64,000 nucleotides of DNA from Candidatus Rhodoferax randersensis (GCA_016718155.1 JADKEH010000044.1:186001-250000); one strand, 5' to 3'. Positions 44,785-54,052 are shown, numbered from the stretch's first letter. The notes: generated from the letters alone by a model not told the origin. Numbers and translations: made by a program.

Positions 44785-45498
44785 ATGACTATGACCCGCG
44801 CCTTGATTGCGGCAGCCCTACTCTTGATAGGCGGCTCGGCCATCAGCCAGGAAGCCACTCTGCGCAAAAACCTGGCTGAGCGAGTTCCGCAGTTGCAGAA
44901 GATTGACGAGGTCACCAAGAGCCCGGTGCCGGGCTTGTGGGAGATACGCGTCAACGGGACGGAGATTCTCTACACCGATGCAGAGGGCAATTTCCTGATT
45001 CAGGGCAGCGTGATCGACACGCGCCAGCAACGCAACCTGACGGAAGAGCGGATCGAAAAACTGACCGCCATCAACTTCGACGAGTTGCCCATCAAGGACG
45101 CCTTCACCATCGTGCGTGGCAACGGCAAGCGCAAGTTGATCGTGTTCGAAGACCCCAACTGCGGGTACTGCAAGCGGTTTGAGCGGGATCTGCAAAAGGT
45201 GGACAACGTCACGGTTCACATGTTCCTCTACCCCATCCTGGGGCCTGATTCACTCGAAAAATCGAAGTCCATCTGGTGTGCCAAGGACCGCGGCAAAGCG
45301 TGGCTGGACTGGATGGTGCGTGACCAGCCGCTGCAGCCCGCAAGCTGCGATATCAGCGCCATCCAGCGCAACGTCGAGCTGGGTCGCAAGCACCGGATCA
45401 CCGGCACACCCACCTTGCTGTTTACCAACGGCGCACGCGTGCCGGGCGCCATCGACACCAAGCAGATCGAAAAATTTCTTTCCGAAAGCAAGAGCTAG
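44785..45498 (+). CDS. dsbC: Thiol:disulfide interchange protein DsbC
   Basis: 237 residues with a signal peptide (about 1-21). The N-terminal dimerisation domain (residues ~25-95, PVPGLWEIRVNGTEILYTDA) is followed by a thioredoxin domain with active site CGYC at 126-129 (FEDPNCGYCKRF), a second Cys pair (IWCAKD and ASCDIS), and the cis-Pro loop TGTPTLLF. Periplasmic isomerase that reshuffles wrong disulfides, kept reduced by DsbD (not in the window). Confidence 0.94.
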   Translation: MTMTRALIAAALLLIGGSAISQEATLRKNLAERVPQLQKIDEVTKSPVPGLWEIRVNGTEILYTDAEGNFLIQGSVIDTRQQRNLTEERIEKLTAINFDELPIKDAFTIVRGNGKRKLIVFEDPNCGYCKRFERDLQKVDNVTVHMFLYPILGPDSLEKSKSIWCAKDRGKAWLDWMVRDQPLQPASCDISAIQRNVELGRKHRITGTPTLLFTNGARVPGAIDTKQIEKFLSESKS

Positions 45499-45621
45499 TA
45501 CGTCCCATGGCGCGCGCATCGGCCACCGATTGGGGCCTCAGCCAGGCCGCACGCGCCGCGCCTAACGGGTGGCTGGTTCTACCTCTGCAATGTGTCACCG
45601 CTTGACCCAACTTTTACAACC

Positions 45622-47430
45622 ATGACCCGTCCTTCCAAGCCGTCGCCTGCCATCCACTACCGTGTGGAGGCGCCAGACTTGAACACCCACTTGTTCACCA
45701 TCACGCTGACCGTCACCCGGCCCGCTGCGCAGCAAGTCCTGACCTTGCCGGTCTGGATTCCGGGCAGCTACCTGATTCGGGAGTTTTCGAAAAACCTTCA
45801 GGGCCTCACAGCCCGACAAGGGCGCAAAAAGCTGATTGCGACCCAGTTGGACAAGTGCACCTGGCAGATCGACTGCACGTTCGACGCTCCGTTAGAGGTC
45901 AGCTACCAGGTCTATGCACTTGACAACTCGGTGCGCACCGCATGGCTTGACAGCTCGCGCGGCTTCTTCAACGGCACCAGTGTCTTTCTCAGGGTGGAAG
46001 GACAGGAGGCGGCGGCGCACACGCTGGACCTGATTGCCCCGCGCGCCATGGCCAACTGGCAGGTTGCCACGGGACTGTCCGCCACCAAGACCCGCAAGAG
46101 CGGGTTTGGTCGTTACCAGGCTGCCAACTACGATGAGTTGGTGGACTCGCCCGTGGAAATGGGTGCGTTCTGGAGCGGCTCCTTCACTGCCGGGGGCATC
46201 ACGCATCAATTCGTGGTCAGCGGCGCCCCGCCCAGCTTCGACGGCGCCAGGCTGTTGGCCGACACGCAGCGAATCTGCGAAGCGCAAATCGTGTTCTGGC
46301 ATGGTGCCAAGCCTCGGGGTCGCCAGGCGGCCAAGGCGATGCACCAGCGGTACGTTTTCATGCTCAACGCCGTCGACGATGGCTATGGCGGCCTGGAGCA
46401 TCGCAACTCAACCGCCCTGATCTGCAACCGCAAGGACCTGCCGCGCCTGAGCGGGCCAAGCCTGGAGTCGGCGGGCGGTAAGCAGCCCGAGGGCTATACC
46501 ACCTTGCTCGGGCTGATCAGCCACGAGTATTTCCACACCTGGAACGTCAAGCGACTCAGACCTTCTGAATTCGCCCGCTACAACTACCAAGCCGAAAACC
46601 ATACCCAACTGCTGTGGTTCTTTGAAGGCTTCACCAGCTATTACGACGACCTGATCCTTCGCCGCGCCGGCCTGATCGACAACGCGGCCTACCTCAAGCT
46701 GCTCACCAAGACCGTCAATCAGGTGGCGCAGACCCCCGGGCGCCTGGTCCAATCGGTGGCGCAAGCCAGCTTCGACGCCTGGGTGAAGTACTACCGCCAG
46801 GATGAAAACACGCCCAATGCCACCGTCAGCTACTACACCAAGGGCTCGCTGCTTGCCTTGTGCCTGGACCTGACGCTGCGCGCCGAAGGGCGAACCACGC
46901 TTGACGACGTGATGCGCGCGCTCTGGCAGCGCTGCACCGCAGGGCCCATGACGCAGGACGATCTGGAGGCGGTGCTCGCTTTGCTGGCCAAGCGGTCCTT
47001 TTCAAAAGAGCTGGCGCAATGGGTGCACGGCACCGACGAACTGCCGGTCAAGACGCTGCTGCCAGCGCATGGCGTTTCCGTGCTGGAAGAAGACTCGCAA
47101 ATTGCCCAGCGCCTGGGACTGCGGGTTGACGAGACAGCGGGCATCAAGATCAAAACCGTTCTGCGCGGCGGTGCTTGCGAGCAAGCCGGTTTTTCATCCG
47201 GGGATGAATGGCTGGGCATCGAGCCTGCCAGCGGCAAGGATCGCACCGGCTGGCGCCTGGCCCGCCTCGAAGAATTGCCCCTGTACCTGGCGCGCGCCAC
47301 CACTGTGACCGCGCTGCTTGCCCGCGACAAACGCCTGCTTAGACTGCCCCTAAACATCCCCAAGGACGACAAGACCTGCCGCCTGACATCGGCCGACAAG
47401 GTCAAACTCGATCAGTGGCTGGGCGCGTAG
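45622..47430 (+). CDS. M61-family peptidase (glycyl aminopeptidase-like) with PDZ domain
   Basis: 602 residues from the ATG at 45622; a GTG at 45592 is possible. N-terminal beta domain (ITLTVTRPAAQQVLTLPVWI, PGSYLIREFSKNLQ) followed by a gluzincin catalytic domain with HEYFHTWNVKRLRP (HExxH zinc site) and WFFEGFTSYYDDL supplying the third ligand Glu, then a C-terminal PDZ domain (GIKIKTVLRGGACEQAGFSSGDEWLG). No signal peptide, so probably cytoplasmic. M61 enzymes cleave N-terminal Gly or Ala. Confidence 0.92.
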   Translation: MTRPSKPSPAIHYRVEAPDLNTHLFTITLTVTRPAAQQVLTLPVWIPGSYLIREFSKNLQGLTARQGRKKLIATQLDKCTWQIDCTFDAPLEVSYQVYALDNSVRTAWLDSSRGFFNGTSVFLRVEGQEAAAHTLDLIAPRAMANWQVATGLSATKTRKSGFGRYQAANYDELVDSPVEMGAFWSGSFTAGGITHQFVVSGAPPSFDGARLLADTQRICEAQIVFWHGAKPRGRQAAKAMHQRYVFMLNAVDDGYGGLEHRNSTALICNRKDLPRLSGPSLESAGGKQPEGYTTLLGLISHEYFHTWNVKRLRPSEFARYNYQAENHTQLLWFFEGFTSYYDDLILRRAGLIDNAAYLKLLTKTVNQVAQTPGRLVQSVAQASFDAWVKYYRQDENTPNATVSYYTKGSLLALCLDLTLRAEGRTTLDDVMRALWQRCTAGPMTQDDLEAVLALLAKRSFSKELAQWVHGTDELPVKTLLPAHGVSVLEEDSQIAQRLGLRVDETAGIKIKTVLRGGACEQAGFSSGDEWLGIEPASGKDRTGWRLARLEELPLYLARATTVTALLARDKRLLRLPLNIPKDDKTCRLTSADKVKLDQWLGA

Positions 47431-47527
47431 ACGCACCGGCTTGATCAGGCCCGCAATGGCCGGCAGGCCGTGACCACCTGGCGGCGCGCTTATAGTTTGC
47501 GTCTGCCCAATACTTCACTGGAGTCCC

Positions 47528-48307
47528 ATGAACTACGAACTGATCCATGTCCGCGTCGAGGCCGAAAAAATCGGCGTGATCACGCTGAACCGCCCCAAGC
47601 AACTCAATGCGCTCAACGACCAGTTGATGAACGAGTTGGGCGCCGCCCTCAAGGCCTTCGATGCCGACGCATCGATCGGTTGCATGGTCATCACCGGCAG
47701 CGAGAAAGCCTTCGCTGCCGGCGCCGACATTGCCGCCATGGCCGGCTATAGCTTTGCCGACGTGTACCGCGACGACTACATCACCCGCAACTGGGAGTTG
47801 ATTCGCAGCATCCGCAAGCCGGTGATCGCGGCGGTCAGCGGCTTCGCACTTGGCGGCGGCTGCGAGCTGGCGATGATGTGCGATTTCATCATTGCCGCCG
47901 ACAACGCCCGCTTTGGTCAACCCGAGATCAAGCTCGGCGTGATCCCGGGCGCCGGCGGCACGCAGCGCCTGCCGCGCGCCATCGGCAAGGCCAAGGCCAT
48001 GGACCTGGCGCTGACCGGCCGGATGATGGATGCGGCTGAGGCTGAACGCGCCGGCCTGGTCAGCCGGGTGGTTGCGCTGGACAAACTGATGGAAGAATCG
48101 CTGGCCGCCGCACTGATGATTTGCGACTATTCACAGATGGCAACCATGGCCGCCAAGGAGTCGATCAACCGTGCCTTTGAAGGAACGCTGAGCGACGGCA
48201 TCATGTTCGAGCGGCGTATGTTCCACGCGCTGTTTGCGACCGCGGACCAAAAGGAAGGCATGGACGCCTTCGTCAACAAGCGAAAAGCCGCGTTCAAGAA
48301 CGCCTGA
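47528..48307 (+). CDS. Enoyl-CoA hydratase
   Basis: 259 residues, crotonase fold. Both catalytic Glu are present: GFALGGGCELAMMCDFIIAA and FGQPEIKLGVIPGAGGTQRL; the oxyanion hole is formed by AFAAGADI and ALGGGC. It hydrates trans-2-enoyl-CoA in beta-oxidation or aromatic catabolism. The overall sequence is close to short-chain (crotonase/PaaF-type) enzymes. It stands alone, 97 bp after the M61 gene, so the pathway cannot be set by context. Confidence 0.93.
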   Translation: MNYELIHVRVEAEKIGVITLNRPKQLNALNDQLMNELGAALKAFDADASIGCMVITGSEKAFAAGADIAAMAGYSFADVYRDDYITRNWELIRSIRKPVIAAVSGFALGGGCELAMMCDFIIAADNARFGQPEIKLGVIPGAGGTQRLPRAIGKAKAMDLALTGRMMDAAEAERAGLVSRVVALDKLMEESLAAALMICDYSQMATMAAKESINRAFEGTLSDGIMFERRMFHALFATADQKEGMDAFVNKRKAAFKNA

Positions 48308-48342
48308 GCCAACGCGCTGCCAGAACCGGAGCGCCACCGCGC

Positions 48343-49506
48343 TCAAGGCGCCCGCAATCCCAGGCGTTCCAGCTCATCGTGGATCGCCTCCCACTGCGCC
48401 ACCGACGCGCGACCAATCCAGGTACCGCCAGAGCTGGTGCCGACCGGTGTCCAGCGCAACCAGCGTTCACCCAGCTCAATCATCGCCACGGGCTCGCCGC
48501 GACGTGACAGGTCGAGGCGGGTCGAGGCCGACGGCTCCGGATCGCCGGCTTGGGTCGCGCGCAGGCTCACGGCCTGCAACAGTGCCACCAAGCGACTGGT
48601 TTGCGCGCTGGACAGCAGCAGGGGCGATCCCGCGCGCTGAACGCTCAGATCGCTCCAGTCCGCCATCGACGGTGGCGCCGGTGTCCGACTGGAACCCGCA
48701 GCCCCCAGGTCGGCGCGCCGCTTCGCCTTGTCCGCCAAAACACCCCGCAACTCAGATGGCACCGACTGGGCCTTGGCTGCTGCCGCAGGCGCAGCGGGCA
48801 TCGGTGCCGCTGCCGGGGCGGCGGAAGGCCCAGGCGAAGACGACTGCACGGGCGCGACCGTGGTCTCGGCTGACAGCGAGACAGCCTCATTCGGCGGAAC
48901 CGAACCGACGACATTGCGGGACTCCCCGCGCTTTGCGCTGGGCGCCGCCACGAGCGGCGGCGCGGGTTCGTTCTTGGCTTCGCCGATCGACCCGGCGGTC
49001 TTTGCCTGGGGCTGGGGCTGGGGCTGGGGCTGAGCTTGCGCTGACTGCCGCGACGCAGGCTCATCGCGCTCAGGCCGTGATCGAGCCCGGCTAGCGTCCT
49101 GCAAAGGCTGCGACTTAGGCTCAGAGGCCGCTACCGCCGTGGGCGCGCTGGCTGGAGCAGGGGTATCGGTCGTGGCCTGCCCTCTAGCCTGTTCATCATC
49201 CGGCACAGCCTGCGGGACCGGTTGCTCAAACCACATCAAGGTGACCAGGCTGGCCAACACCACCGTCGCCAGTGCCGCATTCCACGGCATGTGGCTGGTG
49301 CGCGCCGGTGCACCGCCCCACCAGCGCGCAGCACGTCGCCACAGCGACTCACCAAGCGCAGCCTTCTTCGGCACCGGAACGGCCACCGCGCTTGCCTCAC
49401 ACGCTATTGCTTTTATAGCTAAACGTGTAGCCTCAGAGGGCCTCAGCGCCACATCTGGCGCGTGATCGAGGGCGCGCTTGAGGCGCGCATCGCGCAGCTC
49501 CGTCAT
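48343..49506 (-). CDS. Probable membrane anti-sigma factor, Pro/Ala-rich
   Basis: 387 residues from the ATG at 49506, which overlaps the sigma-factor stop (ATGA). A short cytoplasmic N-terminus (MTELRDARLKRALDHAPDVA) and one membrane helix (NAALATVVLASLVTLMWF, about residues 75-92) precede a long periplasmic low-complexity region and a C-terminal domain (LVALLQAVSLRATQ ... SGGTWIGRASVAQWEAIHDE). The topology and coupling to an ECF sigma gene match an anti-sigma factor, although the zinc ZAS motif is not visible. A (GGGGCT)4 tandem repeat near 49008-49031 encodes a Gln-Pro stretch; being a 6-base unit it can change length without shifting frame. Confidence 0.7.
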   Translation of the reverse strand: MTELRDARLKRALDHAPDVALRPSEATRLAIKAIACEASAVAVPVPKKAALGESLWRRAARWWGGAPARTSHMPWNAALATVVLASLVTLMWFEQPVPQAVPDDEQARGQATTDTPAPASAPTAVAASEPKSQPLQDASRARSRPERDEPASRQSAQAQPQPQPQPQAKTAGSIGEAKNEPAPPLVAAPSAKRGESRNVVGSVPPNEAVSLSAETTVAPVQSSSPGPSAAPAAAPMPAAPAAAAKAQSVPSELRGVLADKAKRRADLGAAGSSRTPAPPSMADWSDLSVQRAGSPLLLSSAQTSRLVALLQAVSLRATQAGDPEPSASTRLDLSRRGEPVAMIELGERWLRWTPVGTSSGGTWIGRASVAQWEAIHDELERLGLRAP

Positions 49507-50117
49507 GGCTGCGGCTCCAGTACCACCAGGTAGGCGCTCATACAGCCGCGCAACTTCTGCAGCGCATAGCGCAGCCGGCTCTTGGCAGTCTCGAAACCCA
49601 GGCCCAGACTGCGTGCCAATTCCTCGACGCTGGCACCATCTTCGTGATGCAACAGGAAAGCCGCGCGCTGCAGCGCTGGCAACTGCTCCAGGCAGGCCAG
49701 CAACTGCCTGCCAGCGGCGCGCCAAAATGCCAGGTCTTCGGTGGACGGATGCGCTGCATCCAGCGCGCCTTGCAGCCAATCGAGCGGATCGCCGGACTCG
49801 TCCCCGGCCATGCCGTCCATGCTGAGCTCACGTCCGCTGACTCGCAAGCGATCCATCGCAGCGTGGTGCGCAATGGTGAACGCCCAGGTCCGCCAGCTCG
49901 CGCCCTGTGGCAAAAAACTCGCGCGCGCGGCCACAATGCGCAGCCAGGTGTCCTGGAACACTTCGTCCGCCTGGGCCGCCAGTGCCGGCCCGAGCACGCG
50001 CCGGACGAACCGGTACATCGCTGCCTCGTGGCGGGCATACAGCACATCAAAGGCCGAAGCATCGCCCGCCGCATAGGCAAGCATCAGATGGTGGTCAGAC
50101 GTATCGTGCTCAGGCAT
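49503..50117 (-). CDS. ECF-family RNA polymerase sigma factor
   Basis: 204 residues. Region 2: ASAFDVLYARHEAAMYRFVR, DEVFQDTWLRIVAARASF and WRTWAFTIAHHAAMDRLR; region 4 helix-turn-helix: LPALQRAAFLLHHEDGASVE and LARSLGLGFETAKSRLRYAL. Regions 1 and 3 are absent, as in ECF sigma factors. The stop overlaps the start of the downstream membrane protein gene, the usual sigma/anti-sigma arrangement; release on an envelope signal is inferred. The target promoter set is unknown. Confidence 0.93.
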   Translation of the reverse strand: MPEHDTSDHHLMLAYAAGDASAFDVLYARHEAAMYRFVRRVLGPALAAQADEVFQDTWLRIVAARASFLPQGASWRTWAFTIAHHAAMDRLRVSGRELSMDGMAGDESGDPLDWLQGALDAAHPSTEDLAFWRAAGRQLLACLEQLPALQRAAFLLHHEDGASVEELARSLGLGFETAKSRLRYALQKLRGCMSAYLVVLEPQP

Positions 50118-50209
50118 GGCGGGATTCTCACATCAACTGATACGCCAGCGTGCCTCAATCGGGGTTAATGACCGGGGTTTGTGACCGGAAGAACGCAGCG
50201 CGGTTGCGC

Positions 50210-50215
50210 TATAAT
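50210..50215 (+). promoter_or_regulatory. -10 box of the tRNA-Met promoter
   Basis: A perfect TATAAT lies 30 bp upstream of the tRNA 5' end. No good -35 hexamer is seen at 17 bp spacing, so only the -10 element is claimed. Confidence 0.5.
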
Positions 50216-50245
50216 TCTGGGCTCAGGTGTTACTCAAACACCTAC

Positions 50246-50322
50246 GGCGCTTTAGCTCAGTCGGTTAGAGCGATGGAATCATAATCCACAGGTCCGCGGT
50301 TCGAATCCGTGAAGCGCCACCA
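50246..50322 (+). tRNA. tRNA-Met (CAT anticodon)
   Basis: A 77-nt cloverleaf with encoded CCA. Acceptor GGCGCTT pairs with AAGCGCC; D-arm GCTC...GAGC; anticodon loop ATCATAA with CAT; T-arm CGCGG-TTCGAAT-CCGTG. CAT could also be tRNA-Ile2, but the body matches elongator tRNA-Met of Burkholderiales as I recall it. The 3' 47 bases, plus one more, are repeated at 55205-55252 because the gene is the attachment site of an integrated element. Confidence 0.95.
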
Positions 50323-50323
50323 A
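50276..50323 (+). repeat. attL: left 48-bp direct repeat in the tRNA 3' half
   Basis: Starts GAATCATAATCCACAGGTCC, covers anticodon loop to CCA, and is identical to 55205-55252. Because the tRNA remains complete here, the 3' half is the copy brought in by the element. Confidence 0.93.
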
Positions 50324-50343
50324 ACCCCACGTCAGAGATAGAA

Positions 50344-50375
50344 AGCCTGCTACTTAATTGCTAGCAGGCTTTTTT
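50344..50375 (+). terminator. Intrinsic terminator after tRNA-Met
   Basis: Stem AGCCTGCTA (50344-50352) / TAGCAGGCT (50362-50370), 9-base loop, followed by a T tract to 50375. It lies just inside the integrated element, so it was supplied by the element and insulates its genes from tRNA transcription. Confidence 0.85.
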
Positions 50376-50386
50376 GTTTTCCGACT

Positions 50387-50406
50387 CATGGGACACTGGC
50401 GGGACA
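50387..50406 (+). repeat. Subterminal direct repeat, left copy
   Basis: CATGGGACACTGGCGGGACA, 64 bp inside the left core repeat; an identical copy is at 55070-55089. Placement near both ends suggests integrase arm-type binding sites. Confidence 0.6.
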
Positions 50407-50668
50407 CTTCTGCAAAGCAATCGACTACAAATAGCCTGTTGTGATCGCCTTTCAAGCGTCGTGAGCGACCGACGACGGCCCTACCAAACACCAAGAAAAC
50501 GGCACTCACTGCCCCGCCAGTGCCCCATGGCCTGTACTGACGACTATACATTCAAGTAAATCAACGACTTACGAAACCAGAACAACGGATTAAATATCCA
50601 CTGTTGCTATTTTTGCTAGCTTGCGCCACAATTTGCCCATTGGTTTTCAGTAGTTCACCGGGGGCAAC

Positions 50669-51731
50669 ATGGCAGCAATCGAAAAACGCAAGAATGCGGA
50701 CGGTTCACAGAGCTACCGGGCAAAGGTCCGGCTCAAAGGGTTTGAACCTGTCAGTGCTTCATTCACTCGATTGACCGACGCTCGCGCATGGGCAGCGCAG
50801 ACCGAACAGGATCAAAAAAACGGGCGCTACTTTGGGCAATCCAAACGGCACACGCTGTCCGAGTTGATCGACCGCTACACCACCGACGAACTGCACAAAC
50901 TCAAAAGCGCTCGCAGTGTCGGCACGCGGCTTGATTACTGGAAAACGGCGCTAGGCGCGCAATTGCTGTCGGACGTGACGCCTGACGTGATCCAGAAGGC
51001 ACGCGACACGATCAAGGCTACCCCTACCCTACGCGGCGCAAAAGTACGCTCAGGCGCGGACGTGAACCGGGCGCTGGCGGCTTTATCGTCGGCGCTGTCC
51101 TATGGCGCGAAGGAACTTGGCTGGATCGAAGTTAACCCGCTGGTCCGGGTACGCAAGTTCTCAGAATCAAAGGGTCGGGTTCGTTACCTGAGCGACACCG
51201 AACTGCCCAAGCTGCTAGCGGCCTGCAAAGCATCGGACAGCCCCCACCTAATGCTGGCGGTATGCCTTGCGCTGTCCACAGGGGCGCGCAAGTCGGAAGT
51301 GCTGTCCCTGACATGGGCGCAAGTCGATTTGAAGGCTCAGACTGCCCTTCTAGGCGACACAAAGAATGGCGACGCTCGAACCCTGCCGGTCGTCGGCACG
51401 GCGCTGCAATTGCTGACAGAACGGGCAAAAGTCCGGAAGCCCGCACGACGACCGCATATTTCCACCGACGGCACGGTCCAGCAAAAGCGAGTATTTCGAT
51501 TTGCGTAAGGCCTGGGACGCTGCTTGCAAGACGGCTGAACTTCAAGACTTCCACTGGCACGACTTACGCCATACGGCGGCAAGTTACCTTGCAATGGCGG
51601 GCGTCAGTCCGCTGGAAATATCGAAGCTGCTAGGCCACCGCACCATGGCCATGGTGAGTCGATATGCCCACCTTGCACCGGCTAGGACGATTGAAATATC
51701 GGGCGCACTCGCGGCAAGGTTGGGCGTTTGA
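50669..51731 (+). pseudogene. Tyrosine-recombinase integrase, frameshifted by one base
   Basis: The N-terminal arm-binding and core-binding domains (MAAIEKRKNADGSQSYRAKV; SELIDRYTTDELHKLKSARS) and the first catalytic Arg (STGARKSEVLSLTW) are in one frame. After about 51440 the match continues one base over with DDRIFPPTARSSKSEYFDLR, HDLRHTAASYLAMAG (HxxR) and LLGHRTMAMVSRYAHLAP (His and the Tyr nucleophile). Removing one C near 51440-51442 gives a complete 353-residue integrase with all catalytic residues, so the element may be active if the indel is a sequence error. Only other CDS lie downstream, all co-oriented. Confidence 0.88.
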
Positions 51732-51833
51732 ATATGGGCTTTGGAAGCTACAGCGTTAGCATGTTGACGACGATACGGGGCATAGCGTTTCGAGTCCTTG
51801 AAAAGTTCACCACATGCGCGGCATCTGATTGCC

Positions 51834-52341
51834 ATGAATGATCCGGCAATTTGCAAGGTTATCAAAGGCGCAAAAGGTGTGCCCGTGTTGTTTGCTTACC
51901 TTGCAGTTCTGACGAACAGCAAGGAACTGCCGCCAGAATATTTGCTTGAGTCTGCATTGCCCTACGCGGTGGATTCACTGACGGTAGAAAGTAAAGTCTA
52001 TAGGCTTTGGAGTGAAAGACTTCAGTCGAGAATCGAGCGCCTTGAACCCTTGGCAAACAAGGGGGCTAAATTTGTAGGTAAGAAACCTGGGTCGCTCGGG
52101 CCACTGGCTAGGGCAGTTCAACAGCATTTGAAAGCGTGCAGGAACGATAGCCCGGAAGCGGTTTTGGAGTGCGTTGTCACGCAAGCCCCCAAAGGGAATG
52201 ACGTTCCGCGACAACCCGGCGGGAAAGTATGTCGAGTTCGACAAGCGCACTTTCGCAGGCAATCTCAAGAACAGCGAGTACCGGAATTTCGCAAATATCG
52301 TTTACCGGGAGCGAAAGCGTTTGCTGCATTGCATTGAATAG
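51834..52341 (+). pseudogene. Unknown island protein, frameshifted by one base
   Basis: The first frame begins MNDPAICKVIKGAKGVPVLF and runs through VESKVYRLWSERLQSRIERL. After the T4 run at 52162-52165 the protein-like sequence moves one base over: WSALSRKPPKGMTFRDNPAG, KYVEFDKRTFAGNLKNSEYR, ending HCIE at 52341. Removing one T gives 168 residues. The N-terminal half is helical, the C-terminal half basic and aromatic; nucleic-acid binding is possible but not shown. Position after the integrase suggests an accessory function of the element. No known family recognised. Confidence 0.6.
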
Positions 52342-52432
52342 CGAACCCATGCAAAGGGCTTCTTAGCATCGCGCTGCGTTCTGTGATCGTCACCGGAATG
52401 TTTCGGTGAAATCAGGCACGCAGGAGAAGCAA

Positions 52433-52717
52433 ATGCAGTCAACGCAGGCAGTTAGCGCCACTGTGGAAACCCCCACAACCCCGTGGCTCGCAACCGTTCC
52501 CGTTCTCGCGTCAATCTACGCCGACGCTGGCGTGACACCGGGCGGGGTCCGAATGGACATTTTCAAAGCCGACGACCGGCTGAACTCGCGCGGCGAAAAG
52601 ATCGAAGGCAACGGCCTGGCGAAGTACGGCGCAATTGTCCGGCGCGGTCGCAAGGTCTTGATCGACGTACACCGCTATGGCGCGTGGCTTGCCGGTCGCG
52701 CACCTGTTCAGAACTGA
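52433..52717 (+). CDS. Putative excisionase/AlpA-like DNA-binding protein
   Basis: 94 residues from the ATG at 52433, which has AGGAG 7 bases upstream; the frame is open to 52406. The C-terminal part (IFKADDRLNSRGEKIEGNGL, AKYGAIVRRGRKVLIDVHRY, GAWLAG) has the R-x-GRKVLID-x2-R-x3-WL pattern common in MerR/AlpA-like excisionases. In an integrative element of this size it would direct excision or control integrase. The call rests on pattern and context only. Confidence 0.5.
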   Translation: MQSTQAVSATVETPTTPWLATVPVLASIYADAGVTPGGVRMDIFKADDRLNSRGEKIEGNGLAKYGAIVRRGRKVLIDVHRYGAWLAGRAPVQN

Positions 52718-52870
52718 ATGGTGGGCACCATGGCAAGCACGGCACACCACAAAGGCGAAGGGCCTGTCGGCGGCAAAACACGACAAGCCCTTCAAGTCTT
52801 TGGCAAGACAGCGAACGCGATTTTATCGCTGCTGGCCACCTTACGCAAAGGGGGCAAGCATGGTTCATAA
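52718..52870 (+). CDS. Possible 50-residue island peptide
   Basis: The frame starts directly at the stop of the previous gene (TGA-ATG) and overlaps the next gene's start by 11 bases, the spacing of a translationally coupled gene. The sequence MVGTMASTAHHKGEGPVGGK continues with GKTANAILSLLATLRKGGK, basic with a short amphipathic helix. A second in-frame ATG at 52730 is possible. Too short for a family call. Confidence 0.4.
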   Translation: MVGTMASTAHHKGEGPVGGKTRQALQVFGKTANAILSLLATLRKGGKHGS

Positions 52871-53408
52871 CTTCGACAACGATTTTTCATTTTCGGAGTC
52901 AGACGACGCCCACGCACTGGTGCGGCGGGCCTGCTACAGGTTGATTCGCGACTGTACCGGCGTCACCCGCGCCACGCCTGCCGACGACCGGCGCGGCGTT
53001 GACTATTGGGTTATCACCCCACGCGGTCGCGTAGGCTTGGACTTGAAGCTACGGCGCAAAGACTACGGCGCACGGAATGGCGGCGCGGTTGATTGCGTGA
53101 TTGAACTTGAAAGCCACGGCACCGGGGGCTGGCTGCTGAAAGCGGGCGGCGCTGCCATGATCCTGTTCGCGAACGCCGACACGCATAGAGTGGCCCTGTT
53201 CGAAACCGTCAAGCTGCGGACGGCGGTCGTGTTGCACCTGTCGCGCTGGATTGCGAATGGGCAAGCGAAGGAAATCACGACCCATTCGACACGCGGCGGC
53301 AATCAGTGGTCAAGCCGGGCGATTGTGATTGCTGCCGATTTGCTGGAACGTGCGATTGATTCGCTCGGTGACGACGATTGGGCGGCGAATGACGCCGACG
53401 GCCTATGA
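52860..53408 (+). CDS. PD-(D/E)xK-nuclease-like island protein
   Basis: 182 residues from the ATG at 52860; the frame extends upstream to 52677 but that part overlaps other genes. The segment RRGVDYWVITPRGRVGLDLK followed by LRRKDYG has the D-x(n)-(D/E)xK layout (GVDYW...LDLKLR) on a strand-turn-strand, typical of PD-(D/E)xK nuclease folds. A central GTGGWLLKAGGAAMILFANA stretch and DTHRVALFETVKLR follow. It could be a nuclease for element replication or resolution, or a defence-like function; this is inference. It overlaps the next gene by 4 bases. Confidence 0.6.
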   Translation: MVHNFDNDFSFSESDDAHALVRRACYRLIRDCTGVTRATPADDRRGVDYWVITPRGRVGLDLKLRRKDYGARNGGAVDCVIELESHGTGGWLLKAGGAAMILFANADTHRVALFETVKLRTAVVLHLSRWIANGQAKEITTHSTRGGNQWSSRAIVIAADLLERAIDSLGDDDWAANDADGL

Positions 53409-54052
53409 AGTTTTCAAAGGCACCGAAAGACCCGCGCGGCGGACACTCGCGGCTTTATTGGGACATGCTCGATTCACCGGCCTGGAACGCACTGACCGCC
53501 ACTGACCAACGCGCCTATCTGACACTGCGGCGGCAATTGGGCAAGACCAATAACGGCGACCTGAGTCTGCCACTGTCACGGGCGCGGCATTACGGGATCA
53601 CGTCACCGGCAACGCTGGCAAAGTCTTTGCGGGCTTTGGTCGCTGTGGGCCTGATCGCGGTCACACGGCGCGGCGGCTGCACGCGCGGCGGGCAACGCCT
53701 GCCGACGCTGTACCGTTTCACCTGTGAAGAAAACCACGCCATGCCTGGGAAACTGATCGACGCGAATCCGGCCACCGACCAGTGGCGCCGAATCGAGTCA
53801 CTGTCACACGGCAAGGCACTGATTCGCAAACAGGAAGCGGACGCGCAAGACAACGCGAAGAAAAAAAGCCTAGTTCAAAAATTGAAAGGGACCAGTACAA
53901 AGAATGAAGCGGTCAAGCCCCTAACCACTACAAACCTTGAACCATGGCAGTCTGGACCACTTCAAATAGTGAACCATGGGAATAAGCCCAAAAGGGTCCG
54001 CAAAGTCAATGACGGCGCGGGTTTGGCTGTTTTGAAGGACACCGACGCATGA
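53405..54052 (+). CDS. Winged-helix (replication-initiator-like) island protein
   Basis: 215 residues. N-terminal region (GGHSRLYWDMLDSPAWNALT, DQRAYLTLRRQLGKTNNGDL, ITSPATLAKSLRALVAVGLI) forms a helix-turn-helix with wing, similar to proteins at the replication modules of phages and islands. A basic linker (DNAKKKSLVQKLKG) and a low-complexity tail follow. The 3' part of the gene contains TTCA-N5-TGAA repeats spaced about 22 and 32-33 bp, which would suit a self-regulated replication or control region. Coupled by 4-base overlap to the preceding gene. Confidence 0.55.
   Translation: MKFSKAPKDPRGGHSRLYWDMLDSPAWNALTATDQRAYLTLRRQLGKTNNGDLSLPLSRARHYGITSPATLAKSLRALVAVGLIAVTRRGGCTRGGQRLPTLYRFTCEENHAMPGKLIDANPATDQWRRIESLSHGKALIRKQEADAQDNAKKKSLVQKLKGTSTKNEAVKPLTTTNLEPWQSGPLQIVNHGNKPKRVRKVNDGAGLAVLKDTDA

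Noticed and set aside
49008..49031. Phase-variable repeat
   Set aside because: The unit is six bases, so copy-number change cannot switch the frame off.
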